A DNA stretch of 64,000 nt from Yonghaparkia sp. Root332 (lineage in GTDB: Bacteria; Actinomycetota; Actinomycetes; Actinomycetales; Microbacteriaceae). Both the position numbers and the translations under genes were made by a program. Location of the stretch: positions 186,001 to 250,000 of the forward strand of contig NZ_LMCX01000002.1 in the NCBI RefSeq assembly GCF_001425665.1, written 5' to 3'. The notes below the pieces were generated by a model that saw only the letters and a list, made by a program, of their open reading frames with translations, was not told the DNA's origin and searched no databases. This document shows positions 35,442-42,913 of this stretch, in pieces (position 1 is the first letter of the stretch; the number at the start of each line of letters is the position of its first letter).

Positions 35442-36401
35442 CTACCGCTGCCGGAGCCGGATCATGCGCACCTGGGTCGACTCGTCGAGCGCGGCGATCG
35501 AGTTGCGCGACTTCACGAACTCCGAGAACGAGCCGAAGCCGAGGGCCTTCTCGTTGAACGACGGGTCCAGGCGCACCATGAGGTTCTTGACCTCCGAGGC
35601 GTGCACCCACTCGCTGTCGACCTCGCGCTCGTGCGCCTGCTGCAGGGCGCGCATGAGCAGCTTCGTCCAGGTCTTCTGCGACGCGCTCGACACCGACGCG
35701 CTCGCGGCCGGCCCGCTCGAGGACGCCCGGCGCGTCGTCGACTTCTTCGGGGCGTCCTTCGCCGGAGCCTCGGTCGCCGCCGGGGACTCGACGGCGTCGT
35801 CGAGCTCGGCGGCGATGTGCTTCGCGGGGCGGATGCCCGGCATCGAGTCGTAGTCGGCGAACTCGTTGCACGCCGCGGCGAGCGACTTGCTCGTGCCCCC
35901 GGCGACGCCGACGCCGACGACGTACCGCCCGAGCCGCTTCGCGCGCTGCGCGAGGGGGATGTAGTCGCTGTCGCCGGCGGCGATCACGACGTGGGTGATG
36001 TCGGGCAACCGGAAGAGGTCCTCGATGACGTCGACGGCGAGGCGGATGTCGGCCCCGTTCTTCATCTGCGCCGTGGCGGGGAAGAGCTGGGTGAGGTCGA
36101 CGGCGCGCTCCATGAGCTGGCCCTGGTAGCTCGCGTTGACCCCGACCGACCAGTCGGCGTAGGCGCGGCTGACGACGACGTCGCCGAACGAGGTCGCGTA
36201 GTCGAGGATGGCGCTGATGTCGACGGTCGCGGCGCGGATCTTCGCCAGCTGCTCCTCGCTCGCGCCGGTGAGACCCGGGCCGAGGCGGTAGACGTTGTCC
36301 TTGCGCCAGGCGCCGCGGCCGTGCACCTGGTCGTAGCGCGAGATGACGATGTTGTCGAAGTCGATGTAGACCGCGACGCGGTTCTCCGGATTCCCGGCCA
36401 T
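35442..36401 (-). CDS. NYN-domain protein with C-terminal OST-HTH/LOTUS domain
   Basis: A 319-residue protein. Residues about 8-170 form a NYN (PIN-like) ribonuclease domain with acidic residues in VYIDFDNIVIS (Asp14, Asp16), RLAVDVIEDLF and AAGDSDYIPLA. A Ser/Ala-rich linker follows. Residues about 245-319 look like an OST-HTH/LOTUS RNA-binding domain (EVKNLMVRLDPSFNEKALGF). The combination is typical of the LabA/MARF1-like group, predicted to cut RNA. The start ATG has GAGGGG upstream. It converges on the LOV operon with a 14-base gap. Confidence 0.87.
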   Translation of the reverse strand: MAGNPENRVAVYIDFDNIVISRYDQVHGRGAWRKDNVYRLGPGLTGASEEQLAKIRAATVDISAILDYATSFGDVVVSRAYADWSVGVNASYQGQLMERAVDLTQLFPATAQMKNGADIRLAVDVIEDLFRLPDITHVVIAAGDSDYIPLAQRAKRLGRYVVGVGVAGGTSKSLAAACNEFADYDSMPGIRPAKHIAAELDDAVESPAATEAPAKDAPKKSTTRRASSSGPAASASVSSASQKTWTKLLMRALQQAHEREVDSEWVHASEVKNLMVRLDPSFNEKALGFGSFSEFVKSRNSIAALDESTQVRMIRLRQR

Positions 36402-36496
36402 GCGGTCCCCTCTCGGTGGGGTCGGTGTCGCCGACCCGCTGCGCCCATCCTGTCAGGCGGGTGCTCGCCGCGAGCGCCGACCGCGCCCCGCACCGC

Positions 36497-37174
36497 TCAG
36501 AACGGCCCGGGGAGCCCGAGCAGCGGGATGCCGTCGATGGGGACGACGAGCACCGCGAGAGCGAGCATGTTGAGCGCGACGATGCTCCAGAACACGGCGC
36601 GGAAGCCGGGCTTCACGGTCTTGTGCCGCCAGAGGTGCTGGGCGACGATCGCGCCGGGCCAGCCGCCGGCGAAGGCGACGAGGTGCAGCGTCGATTCGGG
36701 GGTGCGCCACCCGCCCGTCATCGCGTTGCGCTTGTCGCTCCAGTAGAGCAGCGCCGAGGCGAGGCTGAGGCCGCCGTACAGCGCGATGACCCACGCGGGC
36801 ATCTCCCACACGAGGAGCCCGAGCGCGAGCACCGTCACGAGCGTGCCGACGCTCAGCACGTCGACGAAGACGCGGCCGACCGAGGCCGCCCCCCGCTGCC
36901 GCCCCCGCGCGAGCCCGTCGCTGCGGGGCATGGCCGCGGCCCGGGCGACGCCCTCGATCTCGGCGTCGACGGCCTGCGCCCGCCCGGTGTCGTCGACGCG
37001 GATCGCGAAGCGCACGCGGTCGCCGTCAGCGGGGCGCCGCTCGAGCGGGCCGAAGGCGGAGACGTGGACGAAGACCTTGGGCCCGGGCGCGTCGCGCCGG
37101 ATGAAGCCGAAGCCCCGGTCGTCGTTCCACCGCACGAGCACCCCGGTGTGCCTGGCGGTCGAGGACGGAGTCAT
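36497..37174 (-). CDS. Cold-shock domain fused to DUF1294 membrane domain
   Basis: A 225-residue protein with an N-terminal cold-shock (OB-fold) domain, seen in RGFGFIRRD and KVFVHVSAF, followed by three to four membrane spans of DUF1294 type (YWSDKRNAMTGGWRTPES, FAGGWPGAIVAQHLWRHKT). The fusion is known in many bacteria and suggests RNA or DNA binding tethered at the membrane, but its role is undefined. The ATG at 37174 is used; in-frame ATGs up to 37201 are possible. Confidence 0.87.
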   Translation of the reverse strand: MTPSSTARHTGVLVRWNDDRGFGFIRRDAPGPKVFVHVSAFGPLERRPADGDRVRFAIRVDDTGRAQAVDAEIEGVARAAAMPRSDGLARGRQRGAASVGRVFVDVLSVGTLVTVLALGLLVWEMPAWVIALYGGLSLASALLYWSDKRNAMTGGWRTPESTLHLVAFAGGWPGAIVAQHLWRHKTVKPGFRAVFWSIVALNMLALAVLVVPIDGIPLLGLPGPF

Positions 37175-37304
37175 CCGGCCACTTTCGCACATCCCACGCA
37201 CACCTCGATCCGCAGGGCAAGCCTCTCCCCATGCTGACGGATCCTCTGTACAGTGAGCGTCACGACGATCCTTGAGCGATCGTCACACACAGCACGGGGG
37301 CAAT

Positions 37305-37847
37305 ATGCACGGCACGGCACAGCACGGCTCGACGGCACACCAGCACGCGGTCACCCACGGGGCGACGGATGCCCGCGATCACTCCCGCCATCGGCAGCGG
37401 CCGATCGCGCTCGCGGTCACGATCGCGGCTCTCGGCCTCCTCGCGGGCTGCAGCCCCGCCGTCGCGGAGCAGAGGGCGCCCGTCTTCGCCTCCACCGAAT
37501 CGCGCTCCGACGAGGCCGTCACCGCGGCGTGCTGGCGCGTCGCGAACGCGATGAGCCTCGCCACCAACGCGCAGCGCGGGGTCGAGGCGGGGCGCTGGGC
37601 CGCGGCCGAGGCCGACGGGGCCTACCGGGCCGCCGCGCGCATCCTCGACTACATCCCCGTTCCCACGAGCTCGCCCGTCGCCCTGCCGCTCATCGCGCTG
37701 CAGGAGCTCGTCGACGCCCCCGGCGCGCGCGAGGGCGGCGCGGGCCTCGACCCCGCCGACCCCGTCTGGCAGAGCACGATCGAGCGCGTCCTCGCCTCCT
37801 GCGTCGCCGAGGGCGTGCCCGTCGAGATCGACGAGTGGTCGTCGTGA
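37305..37847 (+). CDS. Putative lipoprotein of unknown function
   Basis: This 180-residue protein has a His-rich N-terminus (about 30 residues), a hydrophobic stretch and the lipobox LLAGC near residue 50, which is unusually far in. The mature part (about 130 residues) is Ala-rich and helical with one conserved-looking Cys near each end, but no known domain. The ATG at 37305 follows GGGGG. Its stop touches the start of the luciferase-like gene (TGATG), so the two are co-translated. Confidence 0.6.
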   Translation: MHGTAQHGSTAHQHAVTHGATDARDHSRHRQRPIALAVTIAALGLLAGCSPAVAEQRAPVFASTESRSDEAVTAACWRVANAMSLATNAQRGVEAGRWAAAEADGAYRAAARILDYIPVPTSSPVALPLIALQELVDAPGAREGGAGLDPADPVWQSTIERVLASCVAEGVPVEIDEWSS

Positions 37848-38422
37848 TGGCCTCCCTCGTCCTTCCGCGCGCCGGCCGTGCTCCCGTCGTCGACGACGAC
37901 GGCCCGGTCTGGCAGCTCGATCAGCGATCGGTTCCGACCACCTGGGTCGCGGTGTGGGATGCCCTGCGCGGCGTCCCCGGCGTCACCGCAGGCCCCTCCG
38001 CGGTCGGCGAGCCCGGCTCGCGCGCGGTGCTCGTCCCCTCGGTGATCAGCCCCGAGCCCGGCACCTCGTTCTCCGAGGGGGGTCGGCCGCTCGAGCCCGC
38101 GCACCTGCACAGCCCCGCCGACACGAGCCTGCACATCGTGCTGCCGCTCGAGCGCGTGGCCCTCGTCGTCGCGCAGGGCTGGGCGATCCCGTGCCCGCGC
38201 GCCGTGCACGGCACCGAGCTGATCCTGTTCGGCCCGCGCGACGAGGCCGAGCTCGAGGTCGTGACCGCCCTCGCTCGCGAGAGCGTTCGCTGGTCGCTCG
38301 CGCGCAATGGCGTCACCGTGTTCGGGCGCCGCGGGGTCGCCGAGACCGCTCTCCGGAGCACCGCGGGCGCTCCGAGCGTCGCGGGCGCGGCGAGCCCCGA
38401 GGTCGCGACTCTCGCAGGCTGA
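37847..38422 (+). CDS. Luciferase-family (DUF5519-like) domain protein
   Basis: A 191-residue protein with the module pfam calls the luciferase family: AHLHSPADTSLHIVLPLERV and ILFGPRDEAELEVVTALARE. The domain is widespread in bacteria with no light emission implied, and its function is unknown. The ATG at 37847 shares one base with the upstream lipoprotein stop; a GTG three bases earlier is also possible. The C-terminal 25 residues are low-complexity. Confidence 0.75.
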   Translation: MASLVLPRAGRAPVVDDDGPVWQLDQRSVPTTWVAVWDALRGVPGVTAGPSAVGEPGSRAVLVPSVISPEPGTSFSEGGRPLEPAHLHSPADTSLHIVLPLERVALVVAQGWAIPCPRAVHGTELILFGPRDEAELEVVTALARESVRWSLARNGVTVFGRRGVAETALRSTAGAPSVAGAASPEVATLAG

Positions 38423-38428
38423 ACCCGG

Positions 38429-39457
38429 TCAGCGCGCGAGCAGACGGTCCTCCGCGTCGTAGTCGAACCAGCCCGAGGCGCCGTAGCGCGTCGCGAGGGC
38501 CGGGAACCGTTCGCGCCAGTCGGCGTCGCGGACCGCATCGAGCATCCAGTCGACGGCGGAGCCGATGGTGGCGCGGTGCGAGCCGACGGGCTCGTAGTCG
38601 AGCTCGTCGCGCGCGGCCTCCATCGAGAGCACGACGGGCCTCGGCACCGCCCACGGGTGGCCGCCGACGCCGTCGACGGGAGCGCCGTCGAGCAGCACGA
38701 ACTCGGCCGATCGCCCGAGATGCGCGAGCACGGCCTGGCCGATCTCGAGCACCGTCGGTGCAGGGTCGTCGACCGCGTTGAGCACGCGCCGCCCCGGCCG
38801 CTCGCCGGCGAGACGGACGAGCTCGGCGACGTTGACGCTCGCGCTCGTGCTGAAGCGGCTCTCGCCGCGGTGGGCGAGCGGGATCCGCTCGCGGCCGTCG
38901 AGCGCGCGCTTGATGAAGAACCACTCCCGCAGCGCCGGCGAGTGCGGGCCGTGGATCGCCCCGGGGCGGAGGATCGTCACCGGCAGGCCGTCGATCGCCA
39001 GCAGCGCGCGCTCGAGGGCCGCCTTCCGCGCCGAGTAGCCCTCGTCGTCGCTCTCGACGGTGGCGTGCTCCTCGGTGACCGGCACCGGGAGCACGGGGAA
39101 GTCCTCCTCGCCCGTCGCGACATCCAGCCAGGTGCCGTTCTCGCCCCGATAGACGGATGCCGTCGAGATCACGACGACCGACCCCACGTCCCCCACGAGG
39201 CGGCCGTGGATCGCGGCATCGGCCGGGGCGAAGGCGAGGCAGTCCAGCACGAGGTCGGCGCCGCGGCAGAGGTCGACCACGGCGTCGGCGTCGGCGCGAT
39301 CGAGGATCGCGGTCGCCGCCGAGTCGAGCACGCCGCTCGGCAGCGGGCGCTCGCCGCGGTGCGCGATCGTCACCGACCAGCCGTCGTCGAGCAGGGTGCG
39401 GGCGCTCGCGGCGCCCAATTGTCCGGTTCCTCCCAGGATGACCGCGTGTCGGCTCAT
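38429..39457 (-). CDS. NAD-dependent epimerase/dehydratase
   Basis: A 342-residue extended-SDR protein. GGTGQLGAASA is the nucleotide-binding loop and DLVLDCLAFAPAD follows. An active-site-like region shows STASVYRG and YSARKAALE (Tyr-x-x-x-Lys). HxGPHSP and a C-terminal DYEPVGSHRATI fit the epimerase family. It may act on a nucleotide sugar or be a reductase-like regulator; the substrate cannot be told. It is a single gene, ending six bases from the convergent luciferase-like gene. Confidence 0.85.
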   Translation of the reverse strand: MSRHAVILGGTGQLGAASARTLLDDGWSVTIAHRGERPLPSGVLDSAATAILDRADADAVVDLCRGADLVLDCLAFAPADAAIHGRLVGDVGSVVVISTASVYRGENGTWLDVATGEEDFPVLPVPVTEEHATVESDDEGYSARKAALERALLAIDGLPVTILRPGAIHGPHSPALREWFFIKRALDGRERIPLAHRGESRFSTSASVNVAELVRLAGERPGRRVLNAVDDPAPTVLEIGQAVLAHLGRSAEFVLLDGAPVDGVGGHPWAVPRPVVLSMEAARDELDYEPVGSHRATIGSAVDWMLDAVRDADWRERFPALATRYGASGWFDYDAEDRLLAR

Positions 39458-39618
39458 GGGCCCGAGCCTACGGGGGTGACCGGGCCCGGCGTCGGGTTCG
39501 CGCCGAGCTCAGAGGCTGTCAACCCCCTTCTGACGCCTTCTCGCCGTGCCTACCGTGGCTGACGCATCACACCACCCGACCGGCGCACCCGCGTCACCCG
39601 GGTCAGAGGGAGGTCATC

Positions 39619-40143
39619 ATGACGAGCACCATCCATGCAGATGTCGTTGTCGACGTTCCCGTCGGCGTCGCGTACGACCAGTGGACCCAGTTCGAGTCCT
39701 TCCCGGACTTCCTGAGCGGCGTCGAGAGCGTTCGCCAGATCGACGACACGAAGCTCCACTGGGTCGTCTCCGTCGGCGGCGTCGAGCGCGAGTTCGATGC
39801 GACCATCACCGAGCAGCGCCCGGACGAGGTCATCGCCTGGCGCAGCACCGAGGGCGAGATCCACTCGGGCCGCGTCGTCTTCACGGCCGAGAGCGCGGAG
39901 ACCACGCGCATCGACGTCGAGATGGGCTGGGAGCCCCGCGGCCTCGTCGAGAAGGTCGGCGCGGCGCTCAACATCGACGAGGCGCAGGTGAAGAGCGACC
40001 TGCGCGACTTCAAGCGATTGATCGAGGAGCGCGGGACGCCCGACGGCGCCTGGCGCGGCGAGGTCCACGGCGGCAGCGTCGCCGATCGCGACAGCGGCCC
40101 GGCTCACGACACCGGCGTCGACGACCGCCCGAGCATGCTCTAG
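39619..40143 (+). CDS. SRPBCC-family (polyketide cyclase-like) protein
   Basis: A 174-residue START/Bet-v-1-fold protein: VDVPVGVAYDQWTQFESFPD at the N-terminus and the helix DLRDFKRLIEERGTPDGAWRG near the end, typical of the coenzyme-Q-binding COQ10/polyketide cyclase group. It likely binds a hydrophobic ligand; actinobacterial relatives are often stress-associated. The start has GGGAGGTC upstream. A strong terminator follows. Confidence 0.87.
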   Translation: MTSTIHADVVVDVPVGVAYDQWTQFESFPDFLSGVESVRQIDDTKLHWVVSVGGVEREFDATITEQRPDEVIAWRSTEGEIHSGRVVFTAESAETTRIDVEMGWEPRGLVEKVGAALNIDEAQVKSDLRDFKRLIEERGTPDGAWRGEVHGGSVADRDSGPAHDTGVDDRPSML

Positions 40144-40172
40144 CAGTCGAGGACCCGTGCCCCGCGAATGAC

Positions 40173-40200
40173 GAAGGGCCCCGCCGCAGCGGGGCCCTTC
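40173..40200. terminator. Bidirectional terminator
   Basis: GAAGGGCCCCGC (40173-40184) pairs perfectly with 40189-40200 around a four-base loop, between the convergent SRPBCC and DUF7882-like genes. The A/T-bearing ends of the stem suit termination in both directions. Confidence 0.88.
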
Positions 40201-40219
40201 GTGTCGCACCATCCGACGA

Positions 40220-40582
40220 TCAGTCGTCGAGCGGGCGGTCCTTGCGCTTCACGCTCGAGTGGCGGGCGTGGTGCATGCCCGCGAGACGCGAGTCCTCGGT
40301 GAGGTCGAGACCGTGCGTGCTCGCCGCGGCGATCGCCATCTGCTCGAGCCACTCGCGGTCGATCTCGGGGTGGCGGCTGCCGCTGTAGCGGAAGTACATC
40401 GGGATCGACGCGTCGATCCAGATGGCGCTGCGGCCGTCGCCGACGGAGGGGGAGTCGCGCCAGCTGAAGAAGAAGTTCTCCCCGCGGCGAAGCTTGGCTG
40501 ACATGACGATCTGCACGTGCGCCAGCACACGATCGTCGAACTGGATCTCCATCGAAGGGGATCCGTAAATGAGTGCACCCAT
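40220..40582 (-). CDS. DUF7882-like small protein
   Basis: A 120-residue protein with the pattern MGALIYGSPSMEIQFDDR, FFFSWRDSP and SAIWIDASIPMYFRYSGSR. It is common in Microbacteriaceae, sometimes mislabelled as DNA ligase because one relative is so named. The function is unknown. The ATG at 40582 has GGAAGGAG seven bases upstream. It diverges from a 57-residue membrane protein gene across 194 bases that contain a palindrome. Confidence 0.78.
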   Translation of the reverse strand: MGALIYGSPSMEIQFDDRVLAHVQIVMSAKLRRGENFFFSWRDSPSVGDGRSAIWIDASIPMYFRYSGSRHPEIDREWLEQMAIAAASTHGLDLTEDSRLAGMHHARHSSVKRKDRPLDD

Positions 40583-40715
40583 GATGGTGCTCCTTCCACT
40601 GCGCGGGGGGGTCGTGCGCAAGAAGTGAAAACCTGCCGCCGCTCGTTCGCAAGGGTAACGATCTCCGGCCCCTGTGTGGGGGGTAGACAGGCTTTATTGC
40701 ACTTAGGAGACAGAT

Positions 40716-40727
40716 CGGAACGTTCCG
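40716..40727. promoter_or_regulatory. 12-bp perfect palindrome in a divergent promoter
   Basis: CGGAACGTTCCG is a perfect palindrome between the DUF7882-like gene and the small membrane protein gene. It shares the core GAACGTTC with the LacI-type operator at 11838-11847. By chance about one such 8-mer is expected in the window, so identity of the regulator is not implied. Confidence 0.35.
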
Positions 40728-40776
40728 TCAACCCTGAGCGGGGGATTCGGTCTCGACCTGGCACAATAGGAGCACC

Positions 40777-40950
40777 ATGAAGATCTTCGCCGTCGTCATC
40801 GCGCTCGCACTGTTCCTCGCCGCGTTCCCGCTCTTCGCCTACGCCTTCTGGGTGCCGGAGGAGTGGGCGGCGCTGACGTTCTTCCTCGGCATCATGTCGG
40901 CGACTCTCGCCCTCGCGATCCCGTTCAACCTGCTCGGCCGCCGCGACTGA
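40777..40950 (+). CDS. 57-residue membrane protein
   Basis: A short gene with AGGAG five bases before the ATG at 40777. It encodes 57 residues with two hydrophobic spans (about 3-24 and 31-52) separated by WVPEEW, ending in NLLGRRD. The clear ribosome site and a perfect terminator 8 bases after the stop make it a real gene. No family is recognised; two-span hairpin proteins like this are common accessory membrane peptides. Confidence 0.75.
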   Translation: MKIFAVVIALALFLAAFPLFAYAFWVPEEWAALTFFLGIMSATLALAIPFNLLGRRD

Positions 40951-40957
40951 ACAGCGC

Positions 40958-40995
40958 TGACAACGACCCCGTCGCCGACGACGGGGTCGTTGTCA
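40958..40995. terminator. Terminator, perfect 16-bp stem
   Basis: The arms 40958-40973 and 40980-40995 are perfectly complementary around six bases (GCCGAC). It lies between the 57-residue gene and the convergent FBP-like gene and can serve both. Confidence 0.9.
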
Positions 40996-41008
40996 TGTTC
41001 GCGCAGGC

Positions 41009-41506
41009 TCAGACGGTCTCGAGGATGCGGGCGGTGAACGCCTCGACGCGCTGGGTGAGACCGGCGCTCCGGCGGGCGATGAGCTCGTCGCGCATGAGGC
41101 GCATCTCGCTCATGCCGGGGAAGATGCGGATCATGATCGAGCAGGCGAGATCGGCGCAGATGTACGTGCCGATGGAGTTGCCGTCGCGGCCGGACCGGCC
41201 TCCGCGGCGGGCGCTGAACATGAGCACCTGCGTCGCCGGCTGCGGGGTGTGGCACAGCGAGCACATCGCGCCGATCCCGGGGCGCAGCGAGCTCGAGGCG
41301 GCCCGCAGCACGATGCCGACGGGGCGATCGTCGACCCAGTGCACGAGGTAGCCGCGCAGCGACCCCTGCGGGTCGCGCCAGCCGAGGAACTCGCGGTCGT
41401 CCCAGACGACCTCGTGCAGGCCCGGGAGCTCCATGCGCTCGATCTCCGCCGGCTCGGCGTTGATGATCGAGGCGACGATCTGGTCGGCGGTCATCGGCTT
41501 CATCAT
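41009..41506 (-). CDS. FBP/FusB-type EF-G-binding zinc-finger protein
   Basis: A 165-residue protein whose second half is a treble-clef zinc finger: MCSLCHTPQP supplies Cys-x2-Cys and YICADLACS the second Cys pair. The domain matches the C-terminal part of FusB-type proteins, which bind elongation factor G and can rescue it from fusidic acid. A ribosome-protecting or recycling role is plausible; resistance is not shown. Three in-frame ATGs (41506, 41503, 41494) lie close together without a good ribosome site; the first is used. Confidence 0.8.
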   Translation of the reverse strand: MMKPMTADQIVASIINAEPAEIERMELPGLHEVVWDDREFLGWRDPQGSLRGYLVHWVDDRPVGIVLRAASSSLRPGIGAMCSLCHTPQPATQVLMFSARRGGRSGRDGNSIGTYICADLACSIMIRIFPGMSEMRLMRDELIARRSAGLTQRVEAFTARILETV

Positions 41507-41752
41507 CGCCAGCGTACGACAGTCGACTGGAGCGCGGCCGCGCGGAGGCGCATCATCGACCCCTCCGGCGTCCTCCCGGCGAACTCCGGCTGTGAATCGT
41601 CCGGTGCCGGGCGCTTGCGCGGTCAACGGTCGGGGGATGCGCGGCGTCGGCACAGCGACACGCCCGCCCGAGCGCCCTAGCGTCGGGATCGCCCGGCCGC
41701 TCGGCCGTCGCGGGCGCTCCGGCGCCGTCCCCCACGTACAAGGAGACCTCTC

Positions 41753-42151
41753 ATGGCCACCATCGTCGAAACCGCCGTCTCGGCCGGTTCGTTCACCACC
41801 CTCGTCGCCGCCGTCACGGCGGCCGACCTCGTCGACACCCTGAACGGCGACGGCCCGTTCACGGTCTTCGCTCCGACCGACGAGGCGTTCGCCGCGCTGC
41901 CGCAGGGCACGGTCGACGCGCTGCTCGCCGACATCCCGAAGCTCACCGAGATCCTGACCTTCCACGTCGTCGCCGGGGCCGTGCACGCCGCCGACGTCAC
42001 CGACGGCCTCGCCGCGGCGACCGTCAACGGTAAGGAGCTGCACTTCTCGACCGCCGACGGCGTGACCGTCAACGGTGCGAAGGTCGTCACGGCCGACATC
42101 GTCTGCGACAACGGCGTCATCCACGTCATCGACGCGGTGCTGCTGCCGTAG
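41753..42151 (+). CDS. Fasciclin (FAS1) domain protein
   Basis: This 132-residue protein is a single FAS1 domain with H1 motif [16 protein letters not shown], the YH-like motif LTFHVV and H2-like [16 protein letters not shown]1 domains mediate adhesion and are usually secreted, but this one has no signal peptide or anchor, as in many actinobacterial single-domain forms. The start has AAGGAG. A strong terminator follows, so it is monocistronic. The 246 bases before it contain no recognised element. Confidence 0.92.
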   Translation: MATIVETAVSAGSFTTLVAAVTAADLVDTLNGDGPFTVFAPTDEAFAALPQGTVDALLADIPKLTEILTFHVVAGAVHAADVTDGLAAATVNGKELHFSTADGVTVNGAKVVTADIVCDNGVIHVIDAVLLP

Positions 42152-42168
42152 CCCGACGGAGACGACGA

Positions 42169-42201
42169 AGGGGCGGCCCCGAGATCATCGGGGCCGCCCC
42201 T
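42169..42201. terminator. Terminator, perfect 14-bp stem
   Basis: AGGGGCGGCCCCGA (42169-42182) pairs perfectly with 42188-42201 around a five-base loop, between the convergent FAS1 and YceI genes. Confidence 0.88.
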
Positions 42202-42227
42202 CTCTGCGTGGGTGGACGCGCGGCGGG

Positions 42228-42785
42228 TTACGCCTGCAGCGCGAACTGCGCGTCGATGGTGATCGTCACCTGGTCTCCGAGCAGGAAGCCGCCCGCCTCG
42301 AGGGGCGCGTTCCAGCTGACGCCGAAGTCGTGGCGGTTGATGACGGTCGAGCCGCTCGCGGCGGCCTTGAGGTTGCCCCACGGGTCCTTCGCGATGCCGC
42401 CGAACTCGCCCGAGATGGTGACGGGCTTGGTGACGCCGCGGAGGGTGAGGTCGCCGTCGAGGAGGACGGTGTCGCCCTCCATGCGGATCCCGGTCGACCG
42501 GAAGGTCATCGTCGGGAACTGCTCGGGGGCGAAGAAGTCGTTGGTGCGCAGGTGCGCGTCGCGGTCGGCGTTGTTGGTGTTGATCGACGCGACGTCGACC
42601 GAGACCTCGATGCTCGACTCGAGCGGGTTCTCGGCGGCGTGCACGGTGGCGTCGAAGGTCTCGAAGGTGCCGCGGACCTTGCTGATGGCGAGGTGGCGCA
42701 CCGAGAATCCGATGACGGTGTGGGTGGGGTCGACGACCCAGGTGCCGGCGACGTAGCCGGGAACGGTCTCAGCGGTGATGGTCAT
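42228..42785 (-). CDS. YceI-family protein
   Basis: A 185-residue lipocalin-like beta-barrel: GTWVVDPTHTVIGFSVRH at the N-terminus, the repeated-strand motif DFFAPEQFPTMTFRST and GDLTLRGVTKPVT. YceI proteins bind isoprenoid-like molecules and are linked to stress. There is no signal peptide, as is usual in actinobacteria. The start has GAGGAG seven bases upstream. It diverges from a methyltransferase gene with a small inverted repeat in the promoter gap. Confidence 0.92.
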   Translation of the reverse strand: MTITAETVPGYVAGTWVVDPTHTVIGFSVRHLAISKVRGTFETFDATVHAAENPLESSIEVSVDVASINTNNADRDAHLRTNDFFAPEQFPTMTFRSTGIRMEGDTVLLDGDLTLRGVTKPVTISGEFGGIAKDPWGNLKAAASGSTVINRHDFGVSWNAPLEAGGFLLGDQVTITIDAQFALQA

Positions 42786-42835
42786 GTATGTCTCCTCAGT
42801 TCTGCATGGTGAGCGCGGTGGCGCACAGGTCAATG

Positions 42836-42851
42836 CAACTGAATAGAGTTG
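42836..42851. promoter_or_regulatory. Small inverted repeat upstream of the YceI gene
   Basis: CAACT-gaatag-AGTTG lies 51 bases upstream of the YceI start and 63 before the divergent methyltransferase start. The AT-rich centre and TTG/CAA arms resemble MarR-family operators. No MarR gene is in the window. Confidence 0.35.
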
Positions 42852-42913
42852 TCGGTCTATTCCCGAGCCTGGTGAATTCTTCGCAAACCCGCTCCGCGTG
42901 CTCGAATAGGGCG

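Noticed and set aside
32611-35871. Very long open frame on the minus strand opposite the LOV and PilZ genes
   Set aside because: It is antisense to two strongly conserved genes, has Arg/Glu/Asp-rich low-complexity sequence and arises from high-GC codon bias.
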